A stretch of 60,219 bases of DNA. It comes from an uncultured Clostridia bacterium. Its GTDB lineage: Bacteria > Bacillota > Clostridia > Christensenellales > Aristaeellaceae. The stretch is taken from positions 1-60,219 of the forward strand of contig CALVTQ010000029.1 of assembly GCA_944362695.1 (NCBI GenBank), given 5' to 3'. Under the pieces are notes generated by a model. It was not told the DNA's origin and searched no databases. It saw only the letters and a list, made by a program, of their open reading frames with translations. Made by a program: the position numbers and the translations under genes. Positions 19,358 to 28,163 of this stretch are shown one piece after another; positions within the stretch are counted from its first letter, which is position 1; each line of letters opens with the position of its first letter.

Positions 19358-21277
19358 TCAGTTTCCAAGCGTTTTCTGAATGGCTTCATTCATCGCATCG
19401 ACCGTCTTCTGATAACCGCGCTTGTTCAGGTCTTTGCAGTAAGTATCCCAATCCGCCTCAAAGTTCTTCTTGCCCTTGATAAAATTCGGCACCTGTACAT
19501 ACATGTACTCATTGATCACACGGGAGTACACTTTATTGTTGCTCTGCACCGTTTCCGCAGGCAGCTGGTTATTGAAGGGATACAGTGCCATAAAGCCGAC
19601 AGGTTCGTAGAGGCTCCACTGACCGATGCAGTGATCGATGTATGTCTGCGTATCGCCGTAGTCGATCTCCAGCGGATTGGACAGGCCGAACACGCGGGAG
19701 CCATTCATGGCGGTGCGGATGTTGCCGTCGTTCACCTTCAGCAGATCATGGAACTTCACCATCTGCTTGCCATCCTTCTCAACGAGCGTATAGGCCGCAT
19801 CCACGCCATACTTCAGATAGGTCGGATCCTGCAGCTGCGCCTGCTGCTGCGCATTGAGACCATAGTTCATCAGCATCGCGCCTTCATCGGAATAGAAATA
19901 ATCGAGCCAGCGGAACAGGATCGCAAGATCCTTGTCCTTCGCTTTGTCGGTAACGACCACGCCGCCGCCGTAGTTCGCCGCACCATAGAATGTATCCGGT
20001 ATCTTCAGCTTCTGCTCGTCGCCGCCGTAGATATCGTTGATCGGGTTGGCCGCGCCATAGGCCACCGCGCCCTTGGTGAAGGGAAGCGATTCATTGGCGA
20101 TGCGGCTGCCCAGCGTAGACACGCTGCCCTGCCAGAAGCCGACCTTGCCGGAACGCACCGCCACATCGTCGATGCGGTAGTACATATCGCCGGAGCGCTC
20201 TGCGAACTGCTTATCCAGCCACCCCTTGTTCCACCAGGCGTTCATGCACTGCAAGTAGGCCTTGAAATTGTCCGTATTTCCGCCGAACTTCGCCTCCTGA
20301 TTCTCTGCATCATAGTAAATCCAGGGGCAGCCTCCGCCAAAGGAACTCACCAGATCGCCATTCTGGTTAAAGCCGGGATAATACATGCTCAGCACATAGC
20401 CATCCGTGATCCCCTGATCTGCCAGCGCCTTCTCGAAGATGCCGAACATCCACTCCCAGTCGCTGATATAGATGGGATCACTATGACCGCTGGGGAACAC
20501 GACATCATCCACCCAGCTGTCGCCGTTCACATTTTCTTCCAGTACAGCCGATTCGATCGCATTACCATTCACATCGAGCGTATAGCAGCCCGTGAACTGC
20601 TGTCCGGCACGGGGGTTCTCCCGAGGCTCGGTATCCTTCATGGGGTCGAAGAATGTATCCGGCTGCACACCGTAACGAACAATCCAATCGCGGCGGTAGC
20701 ACCAGCCTGCGAACAGGTCGTACGGCGTGACATTGGCGCGGATACCCACCAGAGAAAGCTGCATGTTCTTGTCGCCCACAGGCGTGGTGGTGATGACGTT
20801 GGGATTTTTCTCCAGCCAGGCCTTGTAGTTGGGCATGTACTGATCGATGTAAGGCCCCAGATCCAGAATACTGCCGCACTCGTACAGCTCTGCCAGCGAG
20901 CCGCCATAATACGTCATGGACATCACATCGGGATAGGACTGGGTGGAGATGAGCAGGTTGATGTTATCCAATTCCTTGCCGGAGGGCGGGATCTGGAAAC
21001 TCATCTTCACGCTCTGCGATGTACCGGTGGCATCCTCAAAGGTCTTATACTGCGCCACATAGCGCATGACCGGATTGTCCTCGTAATTCAGATAATATTC
21101 GGTGCTCTCGCCCTTATCCAGCAGATAGCTGAAGGTACGCGCCTCCTCCGGGGAACCGGCAGTCTGCTCGTTCTGCTCTGCTTCCTGGGGCTTTTCATCG
21201 TCCTTGCTGCAGCCGGTCAGCGCCAACATTCCCGCCAGCAGGCAAAGCAGCAGCAGCCAGCTCAAAATCCGTTTCAT
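19358..21277 (-). CDS. Extracellular sugar-binding lipoprotein of a CUT1 ABC importer
   Basis: A 639-residue lipoprotein. A signal peptide of about 22 residues ends in LALTGC, the lipobox, followed by an acidic low-complexity linker. The mature part is of the large LplA type used for oligosaccharides, with aromatic stretches such as ISDWEWMFGIFEKAL and GGGCPWIYYDAENQE. The start is ATG 21277 with GAAGGAGAG upstream. It follows two permease genes in one operon. Its ligand is probably an oligosaccharide processed by the neighbouring enzymes. Confidence 0.9.
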   Translation of the reverse strand: MKRILSWLLLLCLLAGMLALTGCSKDDEKPQEAEQNEQTAGSPEEARTFSYLLDKGESTEYYLNYEDNPVMRYVAQYKTFEDATGTSQSVKMSFQIPPSGKELDNINLLISTQSYPDVMSMTYYGGSLAELYECGSILDLGPYIDQYMPNYKAWLEKNPNVITTTPVGDKNMQLSLVGIRANVTPYDLFAGWCYRRDWIVRYGVQPDTFFDPMKDTEPRENPRAGQQFTGCYTLDVNGNAIESAVLEENVNGDSWVDDVVFPSGHSDPIYISDWEWMFGIFEKALADQGITDGYVLSMYYPGFNQNGDLVSSFGGGCPWIYYDAENQEAKFGGNTDNFKAYLQCMNAWWNKGWLDKQFAERSGDMYYRIDDVAVRSGKVGFWQGSVSTLGSRIANESLPFTKGAVAYGAANPINDIYGGDEQKLKIPDTFYGAANYGGGVVVTDKAKDKDLAILFRWLDYFYSDEGAMLMNYGLNAQQQAQLQDPTYLKYGVDAAYTLVEKDGKQMVKFHDLLKVNDGNIRTAMNGSRVFGLSNPLEIDYGDTQTYIDHCIGQWSLYEPVGFMALYPFNNQLPAETVQSNNKVYSRVINEYMYVQVPNFIKGKKNFEADWDTYCKDLNKRGYQKTVDAMNEAIQKTLGN

Positions 21278-21304
21278 ATTCTGTCTCTCCTTCTCTGTAT
21301 TCTG

Positions 21305-22210
21305 TCAGCCCTTCACGCCGCCCTGCAGCTGGCCCGCTTCGATCTTGTCCTGGAAGAAGGGCATCGCCAGCATGATGGGGAGCGTCGCCACCACAATGAC
21401 CGCAAACTGGATCAGATAGCGGCTGTAGTTCGGGGTGGCCGTCTCCAGAAAGTTCACATTTGCATTGGTCATCTCGTTGATGAACAGCTGGATCGGCCAT
21501 TTGGTCTTATCGCTGGCCATGTAGACAGACGCTTCATACCAGCCGTTCCAGGAGGCGACGAAGGTGTTCAGGACCGTGATGAAGAACATGCCCCGCGCCT
21601 GAGGAAGCACGATCTGGAACATGACCCGAATATGCCCTGCCCCGTCGATTCTGGCCGCCTCCACGGTTGACACAGGCACGGCCGAAAATGATTTGGCGGC
21701 AAACACGAGGTAGAAGGTCTGTGTGGCGCCCAGCAAAATGATGACGAAGCGATTGCCGACCAGACCCAGAGAATTCATCACCATATATGTCGGGATCACG
21801 CCGCCGCTGAAGAGCATCGTGATGAACAAAAATGCATACATCAGGCCGCGGCCCTTTGTGTCCTGGCTCAGCGCATAACCGCCCAGAACATTCAGCACAA
21901 AGCCCAGAGAAATCGTGCCGATCACATAGAAAATCGTGTTGCCGTAGCCAATCCACAGCGATGAGTCACGGAAGATCAGCCGATAGCCCTCCAGCGTCGG
22001 CTTGCCTACCGGCAAAACCGCTACACCCTTGAAGGATAACAGCGAAAAGCCATCCGAAAATGAACTCATCAGCACATGCCACATCGGCAGCAGCGAAACC
22101 ACCGCGACCATGATCAGGCATGCATGAATCAGGAAGTTGGCAATGTGATTGCCGACCGTCAGATGCTCTACCATGCCCTCTTTGACTTTGGTTTTCTTAC
22201 CCGTCCGCAT
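21305..22210 (-). CDS. CUT1 ABC importer permease, LplC/MalG type
   Basis: A 301-residue protein with six hydrophobic segments. The conserved EAA loop lies near residue 195 (STVEAARIDGAGHIRVMFQIVLPQARG) and would contact the ATPase. The C-terminus ending in GQLQGGVKG is typical of LplC-type subunits. ATG 22210 has AAGGAGGCGG upstream. It lies 12 bases after the partner permease and 27 before the binding protein. Confidence 0.92.
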   Translation of the reverse strand: MRTGKKTKVKEGMVEHLTVGNHIANFLIHACLIMVAVVSLLPMWHVLMSSFSDGFSLLSFKGVAVLPVGKPTLEGYRLIFRDSSLWIGYGNTIFYVIGTISLGFVLNVLGGYALSQDTKGRGLMYAFLFITMLFSGGVIPTYMVMNSLGLVGNRFVIILLGATQTFYLVFAAKSFSAVPVSTVEAARIDGAGHIRVMFQIVLPQARGMFFITVLNTFVASWNGWYEASVYMASDKTKWPIQLFINEMTNANVNFLETATPNYSRYLIQFAVIVVATLPIMLAMPFFQDKIEAGQLQGGVKG

Positions 22211-22222
22211 ATTGCCGCCTCC

Positions 22223-23185
22223 TTAGAACAACCGGGCATCAGAGTTGATCTTGCCCGCAAGAATGTTGCCGCCGATCAGCAGCACCGTGCCCAGCACGGA
22301 CTGGAACAGGTTGCTTGCGGCGGACAGGCCCATATCAGGCGCTGAACCGAACGCCATGCGATGGGTGTAGGTGTAAAGACAGTCCGCCACCGAGTAGGTC
22401 TGCGGCATGTACAGCAGCAGCACATTGCCGCCGATCGTGCGGAAGGAGACGGCTACATTCAGCACAAAGGACATGCCCAGGATCGGCGCAATACATGGGA
22501 TTGTGATCTTCATGATGCGCTGCATACAGGTCGCGCCGTCGATTGCGGCAGCCTCCATCAGATCTCCGTTGATGCCCGCAATCGCCGACATCAGCATGAT
22601 CGAACCAAAGCCGAGGCTCTGCCAGATCCCCATAAAGGTATGGATCAGCCAAAACACAGGCGGATCTGCATTCGCAAGCCAGTTTTGCTGCGGCAACCCC
22701 AGCGTTGTCAGCAGTGCAGTCAGAGGGCCGTCATTGCCAAGGAACAGCTTGACCAGATTGGTCACGACCACCGGAGCCACAAAGTTGGGCAGGTAGGAGA
22801 TCATCTGAACGGTACGCTTGAATTTCTTGTTGCGCACCTCCGACAGCATGAGCGCATACACGATGCCCGGCAGGAAGCCAATCACCAGCGTAAACGCTGA
22901 CATGATCGCTGTGTTCTTGAACGCATTCAGGAAGGCATCGCCAGTGAACAGCTCAACAAAGTTATCAAAGCCCACAAACCGGCTGCCGAAGACACCCTTG
23001 GCCAGACTGAAATTCTGGAACGCCATCACCACACCAAACATCGGCAAATAATGGGTGATGATGATGTAGATGGCTACAGGGATGAAGACGAAATATACCG
23101 TTTTATTCCGTGCCCAGTCCTTTTTCCACGTGACTCGGTTTTTGTCATGCGGATTGACCGGCATGGCCGCACTGCTCTTTGCCAC
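22223..23185 (-). CDS. CUT1 ABC importer permease, LplB/MalF type
   Basis: A 320-residue permease with about six transmembrane segments and the EAA loop MEAAAIDGATCMQRIMKITIP near residue 220. I chose GTG 23185 because GAGGAGGTG lies five bases upstream; the open frame runs 23 codons further without a ribosome binding site, and ATG 23164 is a later alternative. It pairs with the downstream LplC-type permease. No ATPase gene is present in the window, so a shared MsmK/UgpC-type ATPase elsewhere is likely. Confidence 0.9.
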   Translation of the reverse strand: MAKSSAAMPVNPHDKNRVTWKKDWARNKTVYFVFIPVAIYIIITHYLPMFGVVMAFQNFSLAKGVFGSRFVGFDNFVELFTGDAFLNAFKNTAIMSAFTLVIGFLPGIVYALMLSEVRNKKFKRTVQMISYLPNFVAPVVVTNLVKLFLGNDGPLTALLTTLGLPQQNWLANADPPVFWLIHTFMGIWQSLGFGSIMLMSAIAGINGDLMEAAAIDGATCMQRIMKITIPCIAPILGMSFVLNVAVSFRTIGGNVLLLYMPQTYSVADCLYTYTHRMAFGSAPDMGLSAASNLFQSVLGTVLLIGGNILAGKINSDARLF

Positions 23186-23257
23186 AGGGCACCTCCTCAA
23201 AATCATTACAGAAGGGAGAAGGAAGCCCTCCGGCTTCCTCCTTGATTGTGCCAATCA

Positions 23258-24325
23258 TCACTGACCGATGGAAGCCACGCCGTTGAGCACAGTATCAATC
23301 GCCAGATCAGAACCCATGGCCTGCACAGTTGCTGCATAGGGAACCTTCACACCAATCCCCGTAGCCGTGGCGCTGGCCCAATCGGGCTCGCCCACGATCT
23401 CACCGGCGGTTTCAAAGTTAAAGGTGTAGTTGAAGACATCAGCCACCGTATAGGTGCCGCGATCCGCCTCCAGCTCCATGCCAACGGCAGTGATGTTCAC
23501 CAGCAGCACACAGGTGCCGTCCTCATAGCAATTCAGCGTCAGGTTGGCGCCCATGGTCGTATCGGCGGCCGCCAGTTTGACATCCTCGGCGGTGAAGGCA
23601 TTGAACACCACCGGGCCCACAGAGGTCGTGAGGACCTTCTTATCCCCCTGTTCCGGGCCAAAGGAAGCCGTGCCATCCTCATTCCAGGTCAGCGCATAGG
23701 CGGCGCCATCCTCATCCGTCAACGCATAGGAGCCGTCCTCGTTCTTGGCCCAGGTGCCGTAGATGCCGTCATCGCCGGTGTAATCCGCAAAGGACTTGTC
23801 ATGATACAGGGTCAGCGTGTTGCCTTCCATGTTATCGGCATACAGATTGACAACAACGATGGGGGTTTCGGACGCGGTATCATGCGCCTTGCCCTCGCTC
23901 AGCGCCATGGTGCGGTGGTTGGCCATGCCTGCCAGAGAAACGTCCGCCAGCTTGCCGTCCACATAGGCGATCTTCACCGCATCGTCGGACAGGTAGGAGG
24001 CCAGCTCCACCACCTGGGTCGCCACAGCGGTCACATCATCCTGCGTACCGGCAGTGCCATCCTCGCCAAGGCTTGCCAGATAGGTGAGTTCCTCATTCTT
24101 GACCTCATAGGTGCCGGCATCCACCACCGCGCCCATGAAGAAGGAGCCGTAATACGTGCCATCCGCACTGAAGTAGTAGTAGGTTTCCATACCGAAGTCG
24201 TTGTTCTCCATGTCATAAACGCCTTCCAGCACGGTCTTATCCTCGGCCATGGCAATCGCATACATCGTGAGCACCATGGCCAGCATCAGCAGCAGGGAAA
24301 CGAGCTTCTTTCCACCATTCATCAT
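23258..24325 (-). CDS. Secreted beta-rich protein of unknown function, first gene of the ABC operon
   Basis: A 355-residue protein with a clear signal peptide (two Met, Lys-Lys, LVSLLLMLAMVLTMYAIAMA). The mature part consists of repeated short beta elements: YYYFSADGTYYGSFFMGAVVDAGTYEV, LTLYHDKSFADYTGDDGIYGTW and LTLNCYEDGTCVLLV, each a strand with a D/E-x-G-T/S turn followed by GTY or GTW. This resembles tandem lipocalin-like or META-like modules, without a firm family. ATG 24325 follows AAAGGAG; the longer open frame lacks family-like sequence. Position upstream of both permeases suggests a surface protein for glycan capture or degradation. Confidence 0.7.
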   Translation of the reverse strand: MMNGGKKLVSLLLMLAMVLTMYAIAMAEDKTVLEGVYDMENNDFGMETYYYFSADGTYYGSFFMGAVVDAGTYEVKNEELTYLASLGEDGTAGTQDDVTAVATQVVELASYLSDDAVKIAYVDGKLADVSLAGMANHRTMALSEGKAHDTASETPIVVVNLYADNMEGNTLTLYHDKSFADYTGDDGIYGTWAKNEDGSYALTDEDGAAYALTWNEDGTASFGPEQGDKKVLTTSVGPVVFNAFTAEDVKLAAADTTMGANLTLNCYEDGTCVLLVNITAVGMELEADRGTYTVADVFNYTFNFETAGEIVGEPDWASATATGIGVKVPYAATVQAMGSDLAIDTVLNGVASIGQ

Positions 24326-24379
24326 CGAGATATTCTCCTTTCGCATGTTGAATATAGGTTTGCAACCTTTGTTAGGCTC

Positions 24380-24385
24380 ATTATA
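24380..24385 (-). promoter_or_regulatory. Candidate -10 element of the ABC importer operon
   Basis: TATAAT on the minus strand 55 bases before ATG 24325, again within TTTTGTATAATGA as at 17644. No good -35 is seen, consistent with an activator-dependent promoter. Confidence 0.4.
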
Positions 24386-24491
24386 CAAAACGGGAGATTC
24401 ATTCGATATAGAATTTTTGGCGAAAGAGAGTTCATTTTTGTTCAGTTTTGTCACATTGCTGAATTTGTGCTCTTCTTGCTGAATTTCTGCA

Positions 24492-24520
24492 TTTTCATTC
24501 ACGGAACGGTTTCCTATAAT
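24492..24520 (+). promoter_or_regulatory. Promoter of the esterase/GH43-like operon
   Basis: TTTTCA (24492–24497), a 17-base spacer and TATAAT (24515–24520). The element overlaps the first ATG of the open frame at 24519, which rules that ATG out as the true start. Confidence 0.65.
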
Positions 24521-24551
24521 GAAATCACCAACAACGAAGGCGGTGAATTTC

Positions 24552-26573
24552 ATGAAAAAGCTGATTTACCACGCGCTTGAAGACCCCACCTACGCCCATC
24601 CCTATATTGACGAAAGGCAGATGCGCACCCGCAAGACCATTGATGGAAAGGTGATTGATTACCTGTACATTCACGGCGGCTTTGAAGGCACCATCGTCAA
24701 GTTTTCCTTCTGCTTCCCCGATAAGGCAGGGTACACCGAACGTTTCTTCCAATATCTCTCGCCCTTCCCCGGCCCGGATGAAGAAATGGCCTCCCTCAGC
24801 CGCGAAGGACTGAACGATATCGTGACCTTCACGCTCCTGCAGGGCGCATACTTTGTGGAGACCAACATGGGCTCCGCCGCCATGTTTGCCGGCCAGCGTG
24901 ATTCCACGATCGTATATAAGTCCAGCGCTGCCGCGGCGGAGTATTCCCGTGCGGTGGCAGCAGAGCTCTACGGCTGCACCCGGCCCTTTGGCTATGTGTT
25001 TGGCGGCAGCGGCGGCGGATACAAAACCATGGCCTGCATCGAAAACACCGATGCCTGGGATGGCGCATGCCCTTATGTGATCGGTTCGCCGGTATCCCTG
25101 CCCAACACCATCACCATGCATGCGCAGGGACAGCGCGTCCTGCGCCGCTGCTTTGGCAAGATCGTTGACGCGCTGGACGCGGGCGGCAGCGGCGATCCCT
25201 ATGAACATCTGAACAAGGACGAGGCGGATATGCTTCGGGAGCTGACCCGCATGGGCTTCCCGCCCAGGGCGTGGTATCTTGAAGCGGAGGGACACATCGA
25301 TCCCGGCTCGCTCCCCGTTCTGCTCCCGGGGATTAAACAGGCCGATCCCGGTTATTTCGTCGATTTCTGGACCGCACCCGGTTATGCGGGCCACGATGAG
25401 CTGTGCGGCGCCGCCAAAGACCGGCTGTGCATGGAGGGAACGATTGCCTCCGTTCATCTGCCCGGCCCCGACAACAGCGACAAATCCGGCATGAACGGCG
25501 TGGACGATGCCTGGCAGAAGATGCTTGCGGACGGCAACAGCTCTTATATTGAATTGACCGAAATTCCGCCCCGATTTGATTATACAGAAGGCGTCAACAT
25601 AGAGATCCTGTCGGGCAATGCCAGAGGCAAAAACCTGAAGCTGGATCACATCGACGGGAACAGGCTGTATCTTGGCGCATGCTTCGGCATGGATGATATT
25701 GCCCAGGTGCTGACGCTGCTCTCCCCCGGCGATCACGTGCGCCTTGATAACTCCGACTTCATCGCCATCCAGTCCTATTACCGCCATCAGGTGCCGGCTG
25801 ACCCCGCCTTCCGCGCATGGGATCAATTCCGCAATGAAGCAGGCGAGGCCACCCTGCCCCAGCGCCGCAATGTGTTCGGGTATTCCATGACCGGCACGGG
25901 CACTGTGCAGGACGGCTGTATCCAGGGCAAGGTGATCGTCATCCAAGCCCTGATGGACGAATCCACCTGCCCATGGTGTGCCGACTGGTATCGCCATAAG
26001 ATCCGCGAAAGCCAGGGCAGCGACGCCAACGTCCGCGTCTGGTATATGGATCGCTGTCTGCACGGCGATGACGGTATCCAGCGCGGCACGCAGGTCGTCA
26101 ACTACCTTGGCGCACTGTATCAGGCGCTCCTTGATGTCAGCGATTGGGTGGAACGGGGCATCGAGCCGCTCCCCACGACCAATTACCGTTATGAAGACGG
26201 GCAGATCCTCGTTCCCGATACCGCCCATGAGCGGCGCGGCATCCAGCCTGTGGCTCATCTGCTGGCCAATGGTCAGGAATGTGCCCGCGTACACGCCGGC
26301 GAAAAGGTCACGCTGACCGCCCGCGCCGAAGCGCCCGATGGCGCAGGAACGATCACCGCTCTTGATTTTGACTTCGGCGACGGCAGCCAGAAAGCCCTGT
26401 TCGGCGCTCACGGCGACGTAAGGGATGATTCCGCAAGCGTCTTCCATGTTTACAGGCAGCCCGGCACCTATTTTGCCGCTGTGATCGTCAAAATGCACCG
26501 CGCCGGAAATGCGGATGAGCCCTATACGCAGGTGCTCAATCTGGCCCGCGCCCGTATCATTGTGGAGGCATGA
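24552..26573 (+). CDS. Alpha/beta-hydrolase (tannase/feruloyl esterase-like) with C-terminal PKD-like domain
   Basis: A 673-residue protein without a signal peptide. The nucleophile elbow is FGGSGGGYKT with Ser153, and a further conserved-looking segment is KVIVIQALMDESTCPWCADWY near residue 465. The C-terminal 90 residues look like a PKD or immunoglobulin-like fold (ITALDFDFGDGSQK, VFHVYRQPGTYFAAVIV). The layout suggests an esterase that removes acyl or phenolic groups from a glycan or glycoside. ATG 24552 follows AAGGCGGTGA. A downstream GH43-like gene overlaps its stop region, so the two form an operon diverging from the ABC genes. The exact family is uncertain. Confidence 0.6.
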   Translation: MKKLIYHALEDPTYAHPYIDERQMRTRKTIDGKVIDYLYIHGGFEGTIVKFSFCFPDKAGYTERFFQYLSPFPGPDEEMASLSREGLNDIVTFTLLQGAYFVETNMGSAAMFAGQRDSTIVYKSSAAAAEYSRAVAAELYGCTRPFGYVFGGSGGGYKTMACIENTDAWDGACPYVIGSPVSLPNTITMHAQGQRVLRRCFGKIVDALDAGGSGDPYEHLNKDEADMLRELTRMGFPPRAWYLEAEGHIDPGSLPVLLPGIKQADPGYFVDFWTAPGYAGHDELCGAAKDRLCMEGTIASVHLPGPDNSDKSGMNGVDDAWQKMLADGNSSYIELTEIPPRFDYTEGVNIEILSGNARGKNLKLDHIDGNRLYLGACFGMDDIAQVLTLLSPGDHVRLDNSDFIAIQSYYRHQVPADPAFRAWDQFRNEAGEATLPQRRNVFGYSMTGTGTVQDGCIQGKVIVIQALMDESTCPWCADWYRHKIRESQGSDANVRVWYMDRCLHGDDGIQRGTQVVNYLGALYQALLDVSDWVERGIEPLPTTNYRYEDGQILVPDTAHERRGIQPVAHLLANGQECARVHAGEKVTLTARAEAPDGAGTITALDFDFGDGSQKALFGAHGDVRDDSASVFHVYRQPGTYFAAVIVKMHRAGNADEPYTQVLNLARARIIVEA

Positions 26574-26575
26574 CC

Positions 26576-27628
26576 ATGTATACGTCCATTCGCCCCGGTC
26601 AGGTCTGGTTGGATATAGAAGGGAAGCGAATCCAGGCCCACGGCGGCTCCGTGCTGTTTGAAAACGGTGTCTACTACTGGTATGGCGAGAACAAAGAACA
26701 TACGGACGGAAAAAACGGCATCTGGCACTGGGGCGTCAGGTGCTATTCCTCCGCCGACCTTTACAACTGGAAGGATGAAGGCGTGATTATACCGCCGGAC
26801 ACCGAGGATGCCTCGTCGCCGCTGCATCCCTCGTCCATGATGGATCGGCCTCATATCATACACAACCGGCGCACCGGCAAATATGTCTGCTGGCTGAAGA
26901 TCATGTGCAGGGACGGCACCCAGCGCTCCACTGTGCTGACAGCAGATCGCTTGCTGGGCCCCTACACCATCGTTCGTACCGGTCTTATGCCCCTTGGCAT
27001 GAGCGCAGGCGATTTTGATCTCGCCGTGGCCCCGGACGGAAAAGCCTACTACTATTTTGAACGTGTCCATTCGGAAACAATCTGTGCAGACCTGACGGAG
27101 GATTATACGGATGTGACCGGATATTACAGCACCCATTTTCCCCGTCCCTTTCCGCCATATGTGCGGGAAGCCACGGCGCACTTTGTCCGCAAAGGCAAGC
27201 ACTATCTGATTACATCCGGCACGACCGGCTATCTCCCCAACCCGTCCGAAGCGGCCATTGCCGACAGTTGGCATGGACCTTACACGGTGCTGGGTGATCC
27301 CCACCCGCTGGATGACAGCCGCACCTCCTACCATTCGCAGATTTCCTCCGTCTTCAAGGTGCAGGGAAAGAAGGACCTTTATATCGCCTGTGCTGATCGC
27401 TGGCAGCCCGCATGGCAGCATCTGGCCTACGATGACTATGCGGAGCTCTATCAAAGCTGGTTCGACCCGGATATGGATCAGACCATCCCTCAGCGAAAGC
27501 AGCACATCCCCCCGGATGGCGAAGCCAACACCTCTCTGGCGGATTATGTGTGGCTGCCGATCCGTTTCGAGGGAGACAAGCCCATCATCGACTGGCACGA
27601 CGAATGGCGGATCGAGAACTACGAATAA
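26576..27628 (+). CDS. GH43-like five-bladed glycosidase
   Basis: A 350-residue protein with the start of a five-bladed beta-propeller: IQAHGGSVLFENGVYYWYGENKE near residue 12, then CYSSADLYNWKDEGVI and GLMPLGMSAGDFDLAVAPDGKAYYYFE, which place acidic residues at typical clan F positions. Members of this group act on arabinans, xylans or beta-1,3-galactans. ATG 26576 is seven bases after GGAGG and three bases after the esterase stop; ATG 26570 overlaps that stop but is too close to the site. It is the last gene of the island on the plus strand. Confidence 0.75.
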   Translation: MYTSIRPGQVWLDIEGKRIQAHGGSVLFENGVYYWYGENKEHTDGKNGIWHWGVRCYSSADLYNWKDEGVIIPPDTEDASSPLHPSSMMDRPHIIHNRRTGKYVCWLKIMCRDGTQRSTVLTADRLLGPYTIVRTGLMPLGMSAGDFDLAVAPDGKAYYYFERVHSETICADLTEDYTDVTGYYSTHFPRPFPPYVREATAHFVRKGKHYLITSGTTGYLPNPSEAAIADSWHGPYTVLGDPHPLDDSRTSYHSQISSVFKVQGKKDLYIACADRWQPAWQHLAYDDYAELYQSWFDPDMDQTIPQRKQHIPPDGEANTSLADYVWLPIRFEGDKPIIDWHDEWRIENYE

Positions 27629-27989
27629 AGAGGGAATGTCTTGCGCCGAAGCATTGATCCCTGTACCGGCTGGCGCACATCCGGCGGGATGTCGCTGCTG
27701 AAATCTGCCAGAAGAAGTTATCGCTCTGCCCCGCACCAGAAAATGAGGCCGGTGACTTTGTTCCGGTGCAGGATCAGACGTCCGGCAAGGCCACTCTGTA
27801 CGTCAGCATTGACCACAGCGATGCCGTCTGCCATGATCTCGCTGACGATCGCATGGGTGTATCCGGGAAGTATGCCGCCAATCCTGCGGTCTGCATTTCC
27901 CTTTCACCCGGGAAGGCATCGCTGTCTTCTCCCCAACAGAAGTGGCAGCGTCGCGCCCGCTTCTTACAGACGCCAATCAATCAGACCCA
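27629..27989. other. Non-coding stretch with a probable gene remnant, right side of the island
   Basis: No intact gene is supported. A 53-codon frame on the minus strand (see the separate entry) reads like protein. The rest is ordinary sequence leading into the right copy of the repeat. Confidence 0.5.
27718..27879 (-). pseudogene. Possible remnant of a decayed gene
   Basis: On the minus strand a frame without start codon context reads GGILPGYTHAIVSEIMADG, then IAVVNADVQSGLAGRL and ends LIFWCGAER before a stop at 27718. Composition and hydrophobic pattern look like real protein. Upstream it is cut by a stop, and protein-like sequence continues in another frame (EDSDAFPGERE), as expected after a frameshift. 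I do not recognise the family. Confidence 0.35.
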
Positions 27990-28129
27990 AGTACAATATC
28001 CATCGAGCGAGGCAAAACAGACCGCTGGTCGGTTTCCTGTCCCGCTCGTTTTTCATTTGATTTACGCTTATTTTTCCAACAATAGCTCAACTCTACTTCA
28101 ATTCGGTTGCCAAATCCGCGTCTTCCCTC
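27990..28129. repeat. Right copy of the dispersed terminator/promoter repeat (copy B)
   Basis: It matches copy A at 8872–9018 in two blocks (52/59 and 40/46 identical bases) in direct orientation. Here the second block contains the -35 of the XRE promoter and runs up to its -10, so this copy looks functional. The first block has the same hairpin followed by CGTTTTTC. Together the copies bracket about 19 kb of carbohydrate genes. Confidence 0.85.
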
Positions 28130-28135
28130 TATAAT
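28107..28135 (+). promoter_or_regulatory. Sigma-A promoter of the XRE gene
   Basis: TTGCCA (28107–28112), a 17-base spacer and a perfect TATAAT (28130–28135), within and just after repeat copy B. Confidence 0.8.
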
Positions 28136-28163
28136 GAAAGTCAAAAGCAAGGAGGGCATATTC

